From NCBI GenBank assembly GCA_020696855.1, contig JAJFMT010000001.1:1-64000 (forward strand): a stretch of DNA of 64,000 nucleotides, given 5' to 3'. The translations under genes were made by a program, and so were the position numbers. This DNA is from Pseudobdellovibrio sp. (GTDB lineage Bacteria > Bdellovibrionota > Bdellovibrionia > Bdellovibrionales > Bdellovibrionaceae). Every line of letters begins with the position of its first letter. The stretch's first letter is position 1. Under the pieces are notes generated by a model. That model saw only the letters and a program-made list of their open reading frames with translations. It was not told the origin of the DNA and made no database searches. This document shows positions 16,239-24,282 of the stretch, piece by piece.

Positions 16239-18032
16239 TTAGTTTTTGTCAGTTTTCAGATTTTTAAGCTGATCGCCGAACATATCGCCAAAGCTGGTTT
16301 TAGAAGTTGAAGACGCTTTTTTAGCGTAATCATCTACGTCAGCTTTTTGTTCACGAAGTTTAACTAACTTAGAAGATAATCCGATTTTACGGGCATCTTT
16401 ATCGATAGAAATAACTTCGGCTTTCAATGTTTGACCTGGCTTAACAAAATCTTCAACGTTTTGAACTTTTTCAGTTGTTAATTCAGAAATGTGAACCAAA
16501 CCTTCGATATCAGCAGCTAACTCAACGAAAGCACCGAAATCTGTAGTTTTAGTTACCTTAACATCGTGCTGTGTGCCGATGCCGTATTTGTTTTCGATTT
16601 GTGACCAAGGATCACCTTCAAGTTGTTTAACACCTAAAGAGAATCTTTCGTTCTCAGAATCTACTCCCAATACAACCGCTCTGATTTTTTGTCCTTTAGA
16701 GAACATTTCAGAAGGGTGGTTTACACGTTTTGTCCAAGAGAAGTCAGAGATGTGAACTAAGCCGTCGATACCTTCTTCGATACCTACGAAGATACCGAAA
16801 TCAGTAACAGACTTAACTTCACCTTCAATGATTGTTCCCGGCTGGTATGATTCTTTCATTTCAACCCATGGGTTAGTTTGAAGCTGTTTCATACCTAAGC
16901 TGATGCGGCGGTTTTCAGAGTCGATTTCAAGTACTTGAACTTCAACTTCTTGACCCACTTCTACAACTTGGTTGGCGTGTTTCACACGTTTTGTCCAAGA
17001 CATTTCAGAAACGTGGATTAAACCTTCAACGCCGTCACCTAATTCAACAAACGCACCGTATTCAGCAACAGATACAACTTTGCCTTTTACGCGTGAACCG
17101 ATTGTGTATTTAGATTTAACTTCATTCCAAGGATCTTCAGTTAATTGTTTTAAACCTAAAGATACGCGCTCTTTTTCAGTGTCGTATTTCAGGATTTTAA
17201 CTGTGATTTCATCACCAACGTTGATCAATTCAGAAGGATGTTTTACACGGCCCCAGCTCATGTCTGTGATGTGTAACAATCCGTCTAAACCGCCTAAATC
17301 AATGAACGCACCGTAATCAGTTACGTTTTTAACAAGACCAACAACAGTTGCGCCTTCTTTCATTGTATCAGCAGTTTGTGCTTTCAAGCTGTCGCGTTCT
17401 TCTTCAAGAATTGCACGGCGAGAAAGTACGATGTTTCCGCGTTTTTTATTAAATTTGATAACTTTGAATTTATATTTTTTGCCCAGGTATACATCCATAT
17501 TGCGAACAGGACGTAAATCAATTTGTGAACCCGGTAAGAAAGCTTTAACGCCGATATCAACTGATAAACCGCCTTTAACTTTCGCTACGACAGTACCTTC
17601 AATGATTTCTTCGTTTTCTGCTGCTTTAGAAATATCAGTCCAAGCACGTAACATGTCAGCTTTGTCTTTAGACAATGCGATCATGCCGTTTTCATTTTCA
17701 ATACGATCAATCAACACTTCCACTTGGTCGCCGGCCTTTACTTGACGTACGCCATCTACCATACGGAATTCGTTGATTGGAATCAGACCTTCTGATTTGT
17801 AATTGATGTCTACTAAGACATAGTCTGATTGAACTTCAACAACAGTTCCAGTGACCACGTCACCAACTCTGAAATCTTGTTCTTTTGTTGAAGCTGAGAA
17901 AAGTTTTTCAAACTCTCCACCTGAAGCTTGACTCGTCAAACCAGGATTTGCTGGGATCTTAGCGTCTTCTGCATCCAGTAGTGCTAAAACCGATTGTTTT
18001 TCTTTTTGGCTCTTGCTTAATGTTTTGTTCAT
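16239..18032 (-). CDS. rpsA: 30S ribosomal protein S1
   Basis: 597 aa with six S1 RNA-binding motifs (roughly residues 53-120, 138-205, 225-292, 310-378, 396-465 and 483-550). Repeats such as YGAFVELGDGVEGLIHVSEM and DGLVHISDFSWTKRVNHPSE are diagnostic. It delivers mRNA to the ribosome. GGGAGG precedes the ATG. The codon choices look those of a highly expressed gene. The usual neighbour cmk is about 5.5 kb upstream on the same strand, separated by the accessory genes. A candidate promoter lies at 18093-18121. Confidence 0.97.
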   Translation of the reverse strand: MNKTLSKSQKEKQSVLALLDAEDAKIPANPGLTSQASGGEFEKLFSASTKEQDFRVGDVVTGTVVEVQSDYVLVDINYKSEGLIPINEFRMVDGVRQVKAGDQVEVLIDRIENENGMIALSKDKADMLRAWTDISKAAENEEIIEGTVVAKVKGGLSVDIGVKAFLPGSQIDLRPVRNMDVYLGKKYKFKVIKFNKKRGNIVLSRRAILEEERDSLKAQTADTMKEGATVVGLVKNVTDYGAFIDLGGLDGLLHITDMSWGRVKHPSELINVGDEITVKILKYDTEKERVSLGLKQLTEDPWNEVKSKYTIGSRVKGKVVSVAEYGAFVELGDGVEGLIHVSEMSWTKRVKHANQVVEVGQEVEVQVLEIDSENRRISLGMKQLQTNPWVEMKESYQPGTIIEGEVKSVTDFGIFVGIEEGIDGLVHISDFSWTKRVNHPSEMFSKGQKIRAVVLGVDSENERFSLGVKQLEGDPWSQIENKYGIGTQHDVKVTKTTDFGAFVELAADIEGLVHISELTTEKVQNVEDFVKPGQTLKAEVISIDKDARKIGLSSKLVKLREQKADVDDYAKKASSTSKTSFGDMFGDQLKNLKTDKN

Positions 18033-18092
18033 GTTCTTTCTTTTTTCCTCCCGCGCGAAGGGTCCTCTATGGAACTCTAAGGCTGAAGAGTA

Positions 18093-18121
18093 GTTCTAGG
18101 GGGTTTTGTAACTACCGTCAA
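18093..18121 (-). promoter_or_regulatory. Candidate rpsA promoter
   Basis: Read on the minus strand: TTGACG (18121-18116), 17-bp spacer, TAGAAC (18098-18093). This gives a leader of about 55 nt to the rpsA ATG. The region 18122-18312 contains no gene on either strand; it would also have to hold the promoter of the divergent GNAT gene, which I could not pick out. Confidence 0.45.
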
Positions 18122-18312
18122 TCACAGAGTTTTACGGTACTGCTGCTTACTTTTTCGGCTCCCAATTAAGCCTATTTTCGAGCTAAAAACCGCTTCCTGG
18201 ACCACTGACAGACCTCTAAGTGAGCCCTAAACACGCTGAGAGGGCCGTAAGACTCAAAAAAGCTTAAGACAAGAGATAGACAGCCGCCTTCACCGCGACC
18301 TAAACTTCCACT

Positions 18313-18870
18313 ATGGCCAAAGTACCCGAGACAATACTGACAGCTAAAAATGGAACGAATGTTCACATTGTGTCGCCTTCTAAAGGTGATGGTGCCGAAC
18401 TTCTGGAGACCATGAAGAGTATTTTGAAAGTTAGCCGGCACACACTGACTACCATAGAAGAATTTTCTTACACGGCCGAGCAAGAAGAGACCATGATCAG
18501 CGGCCATGGTGAGCATCCGAATAAACTCATCATTACACCGAAAGTGTCAGGCCGGATCATCGGAATGCTGGATTTCAGCCCCGGGCATCGAAACCGCATT
18601 GCTCATTACGGTGAATTCGGAATGTCGATACATCCTGACTATCAGGGAATCGGCATCGGCCAAATGATGCTTGAGGCTTTACTGTCATGGGCCAGGCAAA
18701 ATCCATCAATTGAAACGGTTCGCTTAAGAGTTCACTCACAAAATAAACGGGCCATAGCTCTTTACGAAAAATGCGGATTCGTCCACGAAGGAAAAGAAGT
18801 GCGGGGAATAAAATTTTCTGATGGCACTTACGATGACGTTTTACATATGGCGTGCCATGTCCACTCTTAG
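18313..18870 (+). CDS. GNAT family N-acetyltransferase
   Basis: 185 aa. The acetyl-CoA-binding motif A is clear (SIHPDYQGIGIGQMMLEALL, about residues 113-132), followed by the motif B pattern LRVHSQNKRAIALYEKCGF (about residues 140-159) that is typical of GNAT enzymes. The substrate is unknown; the fold resembles small-molecule or amino-acid N-acetyltransferases. No obvious Shine-Dalgarno at the ATG. The gene overlaps the ATP-grasp gene, so the two proteins are probably made together. Confidence 0.88.
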   Translation: MAKVPETILTAKNGTNVHIVSPSKGDGAELLETMKSILKVSRHTLTTIEEFSYTAEQEETMISGHGEHPNKLIITPKVSGRIIGMLDFSPGHRNRIAHYGEFGMSIHPDYQGIGIGQMMLEALLSWARQNPSIETVRLRVHSQNKRAIALYEKCGFVHEGKEVRGIKFSDGTYDDVLHMACHVHS

Positions 18871-19765
18871 AAAAATCGCCTTTGTAACTTCTGAAGCCGA
18901 CCCGAATTTAATTTCAGATGACAAGCTGGCCATCGAACCGCTTTTAAAACTCGGAATCGAAGTCGAAATTCTCGTCTGGGACAGGCCTACAAATAAAATT
19001 GAACATCTTGATTACCTGGATGGAATTATTTTCCGCTCGTGCTGGAATTATCACAAAAAGCACGAACAATTTATGGGCTGGCTGAACAGTTTGCGAAGCC
19101 GCCATGTTCCCGTTTTTAACTCGGTGGATATTAATCTGTGGAATCTCAGTAAAAAATATTTACTGGATCTGGAATTGTGCGGAGTCTGCATTCCGGAAAC
19201 GGTCTTTATTCCTGCAGGCACCTTCGGCGAAACGCAATTGTCATTCGATTTGTCCGCAATTCCTTCAGATAAAATAGTTGTAAAGCCTGCCGTCTCTCTT
19301 AACGGCGAAGACACTTATCTGATCGAAAAGGCCGACACCGAAGGAATTTTAAAACATTCAGCCGAAATTAATAAAACAAGAGACTTATTGCTACAGCAGT
19401 TCATTCCTGAAATTCAAAGCGGCGGAGAGCTTTCACTTATATTCTTCAATAAAAAGTTCAGTCACGCGATTCAGAAAACCGCCAAAGCCGGAGAGTTCCG
19501 CATTCATGAAGAGCACGGTGGCTCAAGAAGGGCGTACACTCCGACCGCCGAAGTTCTGAAATTCGCTTCAGATGTTGTTTCTCATATTACGGACGACATG
19601 CTTTTCTGCCGGGTGGATTTGGTTCAAAGTGGCAAAAAAATTTATCTGATCGAACTTGAAATTCTGGACCCGATGCTGTTTTTAGGAATGGACCCGGGCG
19701 CTCCCGCCCGGTTTGCCGATGCGATCTCGTCAGTGCTTGATTCCGGCGATATTATTTTTATGTAA
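18857..19765 (+). CDS. ATP-grasp domain ligase-like protein
   Basis: ATP-grasp enzymes join a carboxylate and an amine using ATP. The sequence shows the lid strand DKIVVKPAVSLNGEDTYLIE, QQFIPEIQSGGELSLIFFNK and the metal-binding end RVDLVQSGKKIYLIELEILD, resembling the glutathione synthetase / RimK class. About 302 aa from ATG 18857, the choice that overlaps the GNAT stop by 14 bases; an ORF start at 18821 would overlap more. No tRNA-ligase or carboxylase domain is attached, so the product cannot be named. The GNAT and ATP-grasp pairing suggests a small-molecule or peptide modification route. Confidence 0.78.
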   Translation: MSTLRKIAFVTSEADPNLISDDKLAIEPLLKLGIEVEILVWDRPTNKIEHLDYLDGIIFRSCWNYHKKHEQFMGWLNSLRSRHVPVFNSVDINLWNLSKKYLLDLELCGVCIPETVFIPAGTFGETQLSFDLSAIPSDKIVVKPAVSLNGEDTYLIEKADTEGILKHSAEINKTRDLLLQQFIPEIQSGGELSLIFFNKKFSHAIQKTAKAGEFRIHEEHGGSRRAYTPTAEVLKFASDVVSHITDDMLFCRVDLVQSGKKIYLIELEILDPMLFLGMDPGAPARFADAISSVLDSGDIIFM

Positions 19766-19779
19766 TGAACTCTTTCGGA

Positions 19780-20304
19780 TCAGCGAAAATCAACAACGCG
19801 CGTTTTTGCAATCATGTCATGAAATGTCCGTCTTTCCTTATCCCAGCTGACCCACAAGTAACCTAAACATAATGGCAGTGCTGAAATCACCCGGCCGACG
19901 GTTTCACGTAGCAGAAGTTTGGTAAAGTCGACATCAAGACTTTGATCAACGTTAACGATTCTAAGCCCCATCAGTTTTTTACCGGGCGTAGCCCCCATTA
20001 TTAACGTTAACCCTACCCAGTAAAAAGCGGCCACAAGTAAAAAACTGAACGTTGTCTTTAGCCCGTCACTTTTGAGGTGAAGGCCATTTAAAACCAGTAC
20101 ATTTAAAAGTTTTCCAACGATACCGGAAAAAATACTGTCCATAATAAATGCCGCAAATCTTTTATTTTTGTTAGAGGGAGGATACTTTGCGATCTGAGAA
20201 GTATTAAAAATCTGTTCAGGCGAAACCGCACGCAACGGAACCTGCTGTGGAACAGGTTGCTGAGGATTCTCCTGTGGATAAACCGGTAACTTCTTTGCAG
20301 ACAA
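19780..20304 (-). CDS. RDD family membrane protein
   Basis: 174 aa. A Pro/Gln-rich cytosolic N-terminus (about residues 1-45) precedes the RDD domain: RFAAFIMDSIFSGIVG, a middle helix FLLVAAFYWVGLTLIMG, the GATPGKKLMGLRIV loop and a last helix with LCLGYLWVSWDKERRTFHDM. RDD proteins are membrane proteins of mostly unknown role, some linked to transport. TTG start at 20304, directly against the stop of the upstream rhomboid gene, so the two genes form one unit. Confidence 0.88.
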   Translation of the reverse strand: MSAKKLPVYPQENPQQPVPQQVPLRAVSPEQIFNTSQIAKYPPSNKNKRFAAFIMDSIFSGIVGKLLNVLVLNGLHLKSDGLKTTFSFLLVAAFYWVGLTLIMGATPGKKLMGLRIVNVDQSLDVDFTKLLLRETVGRVISALPLCLGYLWVSWDKERRTFHDMIAKTRVVDFR

Positions 20305-21768
20305 TTAAGCCTCCCTTTTATATGGGTTTAGTAAATGCGGATGTGAATTAGCAATAACAGCCATTGACCGCGCGATCGCTTGCAGCTGAAGCGGGTCTTT
20401 CAATCGCGGCACCGCGCTTTTATACAGCGAAAATGCGGCATCAAAAATATTATTCTGGGCACAAACGTCGGCTGACCGCAAAAGCTGCGCCGTCGGCACA
20501 CTATCAACAAATTGCGCCAGCGGTAACTGCGGTGGAAACTGCTGAACGACGCGGACTATGTCTTTAACTGTTCCGGTTTTGAACTGATGTTGCATATACC
20601 TCGAAATGTACAGGTTGCAGAGCCTTCCTTCTTTTTCACTGGCTATACCAACACCGAACTGCTTTCCGCGGCTCAGAAAAATTTCGACACCTTGCCAGTT
20701 TTGCCGGTTCCATTTCATCAGCTCATTAAACTGCTGCCAGATTTCGGCCGGATGAGAGGATTGCTGAAGCTTAGTCAGAATTTCTACTTCGGGTTTAAAC
20801 AGCACTCCGTCCGGTAATGGATCTGACCGCCGTATATAAAAAGCGATACCCATGCCGACACCAAGCCCGAACAAATGCGCGAAGTAAGCTACAGATGAGG
20901 CTTGCGGATTTAAAAGACCTTCGACATCTCTCGCGATATATAAAAGCGGAAACGCCCATACGATAGGAATAGAAACGCGTTTAAAATATAAAAACGCACA
21001 AAAAATAAAATCAAAGTACGCCTTGAAAAAGAAAACGAAAAAGGCACCCATCAAGGCTGAAATTCCCGCAGATGCACCCAATACAGGATTCCCGGTATTT
21101 GTGACCGCCTGAGCAAATATTCCCGCGAAACTTCCGGCCAGGAAAATAAGTCCGGTCCTGACGGCCCCGGCGCGCTGCTCTGCCCAGAGTCCGAAAACAA
21201 GCAAAAACAAAAGATTGCTGTACAAGTGAGTTTTATCCGCATGAGTAAAGGTGGCTCGAAGCAAATTGAAAAAAGATAAATTAGCAACCGAGGTCATTCC
21301 GACCGTTACGCTTCTTTCGCTAACGGCTTTTTTATAATAACTTTTGATTTCTACAAGCTGTTTGTACTCCGGATAAGCCTTTAATTTCTTCGGCATTTTT
21401 TCCAGCCCTGCCTTATAAAAAACGCCATAATGCTCAAGCATGGCTTCAAACTTATTATGAGTTTTCATTTTTTGAAGACTGGCCTTTGCTATTTTTGAAG
21501 TAGCAAACCTGCCGGCTTCCATAGCCTCGCCCAAGGTTTCACAGTGAGTCTGTAGCGCAAAGGTATCAACACAACTGCTGATTGCCAGCTTTCTTAAGAC
21601 AACGAGAGACTCTTTGATTCTTTCCTTTTGAATTTTTTCAACTTCAACGTGGAAGTTATTTACATTCGAAAAAAAAGAGTAGGACCAGACAATGCAAATG
21701 AAGCTCAATGCCAAAACAGCAAATGGAAATATCCGTGGCCAATTTCCGAACCCGACTGGAAAAAACAA
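20305..21768 (-). CDS. Large rhomboid-family protease with N- and C-terminal extensions
   Basis: 487 aa. A first membrane helix near residues 13-30 is followed by about 120 residues of helical, probably periplasmic, sequence (with Cys66 and Cys76), then the rhomboid core. The catalytic dyad is Ser233 in GASAGISALMGAF and His298 in AYFAHLFGLGVG. The C-terminal ~160 residues look like helical repeats in the cytosol (for example LRSADVCAQNNIFDAAFSLYK). TTG start at 21768; no ATG is near. A 135-bp region upstream holds no gene. Coupled to the RDD gene; together they may be a membrane quality-control module, which is inference. Confidence 0.88.
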   Translation of the reverse strand: MFFPVGFGNWPRIFPFAVLALSFICIVWSYSFFSNVNNFHVEVEKIQKERIKESLVVLRKLAISSCVDTFALQTHCETLGEAMEAGRFATSKIAKASLQKMKTHNKFEAMLEHYGVFYKAGLEKMPKKLKAYPEYKQLVEIKSYYKKAVSERSVTVGMTSVANLSFFNLLRATFTHADKTHLYSNLLFLLVFGLWAEQRAGAVRTGLIFLAGSFAGIFAQAVTNTGNPVLGASAGISALMGAFFVFFFKAYFDFIFCAFLYFKRVSIPIVWAFPLLYIARDVEGLLNPQASSVAYFAHLFGLGVGMGIAFYIRRSDPLPDGVLFKPEVEILTKLQQSSHPAEIWQQFNELMKWNRQNWQGVEIFLSRGKQFGVGIASEKEGRLCNLYISRYMQHQFKTGTVKDIVRVVQQFPPQLPLAQFVDSVPTAQLLRSADVCAQNNIFDAAFSLYKSAVPRLKDPLQLQAIARSMAVIANSHPHLLNPYKREA

Positions 21769-21903
21769 TGCGCCCCCGCCCTAAGAAAACTTATCGGACC
21801 TGTTTTTACCACTCTGTATGTCTATTTTTGATACGCGTATTTTGATTTTTAAATTAACGGAGTCTGCCACCCGCTTCAGTTAAAAACTGGTGAACCTGAG
21901 TCT

Positions 21904-22539
21904 CTAAAACTGCAGCTCTGATTTGAGCGTTGCTACATATTTTTCGAGAAAAACCATTCGTTCAAGACCGACTTTTTTTGCGGTCTCGGTTCCCAGTTTT
22001 TCCTGCAGGCGGAGCAGTTTAATAAAAAAATGGTCAAGCGTATTTGCCTGGTCATTCAAAGCCCTCGTCTCGGCGAAGGGCTCCTGTTCGGAATAAAGCG
22101 GTCTCAAAGCGAGTCCGCTGAAGGCAAAACATCTCGCAATTCCAATGGCACCGACTGCATCCAGCCGGTCGGCATCCTGCACCACCTGCGCTTCTAAAGA
22201 TTTGGCGGCAATGCCTGCTGAAAAGCTGTGAGCCGCAATTGCCGCATGCACAGCCTGTAGTTTTTCTTCGGGATAATTCCATTCACGCAGAAGCTGGACT
22301 GCCTTATCGGCGGATAAAGTTGAAGCCTGTGACCTGCGCGGATCAGCCTTACTGATGTAAACGCAGTCATGCAAATATGCGGCTGGCAGCACCACTTCTA
22401 AATCCGCGCTTTCTGCTTTAGCGATTTTTTCAGCCATTTTGACAACCCGGTCGACGTGAAGAATGTCATGAGAGGGGTCGGGATGCTTTGCGCAAAGCTC
22501 AACCATATATTCCCGGCACAGATTTAAAATATTTTGCAT
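21904..22539 (-). CDS. HD domain phosphohydrolase
   Basis: 211 aa. Metal-binding residues of the HD superfamily are visible: HDILHVDRV (about residues 24-32), LHDCVY (HD at 57-58) and VQDADRLDAVGAIG later on. This matches the YedJ/YpgQ-type uncharacterised phosphohydrolases that act on nucleotides. Divergent from the FNAAPSG-repeat protein gene. Its plus-strand counterpart ORF from 22488 is a shadow extension of the neighbouring gene. Confidence 0.88.
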   Translation of the reverse strand: MQNILNLCREYMVELCAKHPDPSHDILHVDRVVKMAEKIAKAESADLEVVLPAAYLHDCVYISKADPRRSQASTLSADKAVQLLREWNYPEEKLQAVHAAIAAHSFSAGIAAKSLEAQVVQDADRLDAVGAIGIARCFAFSGLALRPLYSEQEPFAETRALNDQANTLDHFFIKLLRLQEKLGTETAKKVGLERMVFLEKYVATLKSELQF

Positions 22540-22700
22540 CAGGAAAATTTACGCGAGAACAGCCACGAGGTCATTACCGGAATTTCCAAAAAAGCGGTGT
22601 CAAAAAATTAAAAAATCTTATGGCACAGCTTTTTCATTGTAAGAGCGTAATGCATTTATTAAACACAACCAGTGTCAAAGTAACATCTTTTAGGAGGAAC

Positions 22701-23522
22701 ATGAAAGTTTTTGCACTATTTTTAACCACGATGATTTTGTCGGTCCAGGTATGGGCGCAAAGTTTAAACCAATTTTATTACGAAGAGCAAAACGCACTCA
22801 TGTGGCAACAGCGTTTCGCGGCAGCACCTGCCGGTTCGTGGGAAGAGGCTCAGGCCAGACAATCCCGCGACATCGCGATTCAGCGTGCGGTTCAGTCCGC
22901 AAGTCCTTACGCTTTTCACGGAATGGACTGGACTCAGATTGAAAACTTCGCGGATCAAATGAATAGCAGATTCAATGCAGCCCCAAGCGGCGGCGCTATC
23001 GAAGGCATGTACCGTCAAGTTCGTGATAACGCTTACCAGGCTTTCAATCAGGCGTTACAGCAATATGTTCAGTATTATCAGGCTGACTGGAGACAGTTAT
23101 TGAACCTGGCAGCGCAGTTAGATGCAAAATTTAATGCAGCCCCATCAGGTTCGCAAAAAGAAAGAGCCTACAATCAAGCCCGCCAACTGGCTTATCAGCG
23201 CGTTCCGCAATCTATCGAACAAGAGCTGAGCCAAACATGGGACTTCCGCGCTTTAGAACGCCACGGTGAATACTTCACGGCGCAATTCAATGCAGCACCG
23301 TCAGGATCATTGAAAGAAAACATTTTCAATCAGGCGCGCCGCTCAGCTTACAACCACGCTTACCAAAAGTTTTCACAGCAGGTTTACCAAATGCCGGCTT
23401 ATCAGTTATGGCAAATTCAGGATGAGTATCACAGTCGCTTCAATGCGGCTCCATCAGGTTCATTACAGGAAAACTACTACAGACAAGTCCGCGATCTGGC
23501 GCGCAGTTTGTACAGACCCTAG
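22701..23522 (+). CDS. Secreted FNAAPSG-repeat protein
   Basis: 273 aa. A signal peptide (ends WAQ) is followed by five tandem units of about 45-55 residues. Each contains a version of the motif FNAAPSGS, then a helix rich in Gln, Tyr and Arg (for example QARRSAYNHAYQKF). The repeat anchors occur near residues 33-40, 88-95, 137-144, 190-197 and 244-251 and are much better conserved than the flanks; the first is degenerate (FAAAPAGS). The start is decided by AGGAGG directly before the ATG at 22701. I recognise no family. A bidirectional terminator follows. Confidence 0.75.
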   Translation: MKVFALFLTTMILSVQVWAQSLNQFYYEEQNALMWQQRFAAAPAGSWEEAQARQSRDIAIQRAVQSASPYAFHGMDWTQIENFADQMNSRFNAAPSGGAIEGMYRQVRDNAYQAFNQALQQYVQYYQADWRQLLNLAAQLDAKFNAAPSGSQKERAYNQARQLAYQRVPQSIEQELSQTWDFRALERHGEYFTAQFNAAPSGSLKENIFNQARRSAYNHAYQKFSQQVYQMPAYQLWQIQDEYHSRFNAAPSGSLQENYYRQVRDLARSLYRP

Positions 23523-23540
23523 AAACTGATTACATTTATA

Positions 23541-23577
23541 AATAAAAAATCCGGAGCAAAAACTCCGGATTTTTTTT
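23541..23577. terminator. Bidirectional terminator between the repeat protein and cmk
   Basis: ATCCGGAG (23549-23556) and CTCCGGAT (23563-23570) form a perfect 8-bp stem with a 6-nt loop, flanked by A6 on one side and T7 on the other. It can end both the plus-strand repeat-protein gene and the minus-strand cmk gene. Confidence 0.85.
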
Positions 23578-23597
23578 GCAATTTTTAAAGAAAAATT

Positions 23598-24257
23598 TTA
23601 CTGGCGAATACGTTCGATCGCAAAGGCGTAGATTTTCTTAACCACTTCTTCAAGAGTCATTTCAGTTGTATCAACAACCATCGCATCAGGCGGAACCTGC
23701 AACGGCGCCACTTTGCGGGTTGAGTCTTGCTGATCACGCTGCTTTTGCTGAGCCACCAAGTCCTGTTGATTTAAACCTAGCTCTTGCGCGCGTCTTTGAG
23801 CGCGGTGTTCAGATGAAGCTGTCAGATAAATTTTTACTTCAGCTTGCGGGAACACAACTGTTCCGCAGTCACGGCCTTCAGCCACTAAACCGCGCCCGAC
23901 GAAGGCACACTGGCGCTGACTGTCCAGCAAAGAGGAACGCACTTCCGGGTAGCCACTGATCTGGCTTGCAACGTTACCGACCTGCTCTTGCCCGATTTCG
24001 CTTGTGACATCATTATTGCGAAACCAAACTTGAGTTTTTTCATCGGTCATAACCACGCGCCACTCACTGGACATCGCAAGTTCCGTTAATGCAACTTTGT
24101 CTTTTAAATCAATTCCGGAGTGAAGAGCGGCATAGGCTAAACCACGGTAAAAAGCACCGGTAGAAACCCACGGAACAGAAAGCAATTTAGAAAGTCCTCG
24201 GCTGACCGAAGATTTTCCTGATGCTGCCGGCCCATCAATTGTAACGACGAATCCCAT
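23598..24257 (-). CDS. cmk: Cytidylate kinase
   Basis: 219 aa. Phosphorylates CMP and dCMP with ATP. The P-loop is TIDGPAASGKSSVSRGLSKLL (first ~25 residues), followed by VSTGAFYRGLAYAALHSG, the CMP-binding region and VAEGRDCGTVVFPQAEVKIY, where the conserved Arg and Asp lie. The length is typical. Lies downstream of hisC in the same direction, a common gene order (hisC-cmk-rpsA). Confidence 0.96.
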   Translation of the reverse strand: MGFVVTIDGPAASGKSSVSRGLSKLLSVPWVSTGAFYRGLAYAALHSGIDLKDKVALTELAMSSEWRVVMTDEKTQVWFRNNDVTSEIGQEQVGNVASQISGYPEVRSSLLDSQRQCAFVGRGLVAEGRDCGTVVFPQAEVKIYLTASSEHRAQRRAQELGLNQQDLVAQQKQRDQQDSTRKVAPLQVPPDAMVVDTTEMTLEEVVKKIYAFAIERIRQ

Positions 24258-24282
24258 AGTTTATTCCCTGAAAAGCTACACC

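Noticed and set aside
18172-18516. 114-aa ORF on the minus strand across the rpsA upstream region and GNAT start
   Set aside because: It lies opposite the clear GNAT coding sequence and the rpsA leader, has no ribosome site, and its sequence does not look like a protein family; a shadow.
21830-21930. Frame-shifted C-terminal extension of the HD protein (AQIRAAVLETQVHQFL-like frame)
   Set aside because: The frame makes a plausible helix only by chance; the HD protein already ends at a normal length and no frameshift is needed.
22488-22700. Upstream extension of the FNAAPSG protein frame to 22488
   Set aside because: The extra residues overlap the divergent HD gene and look random; the signal peptide and AGGAGG fix the start at 22701.
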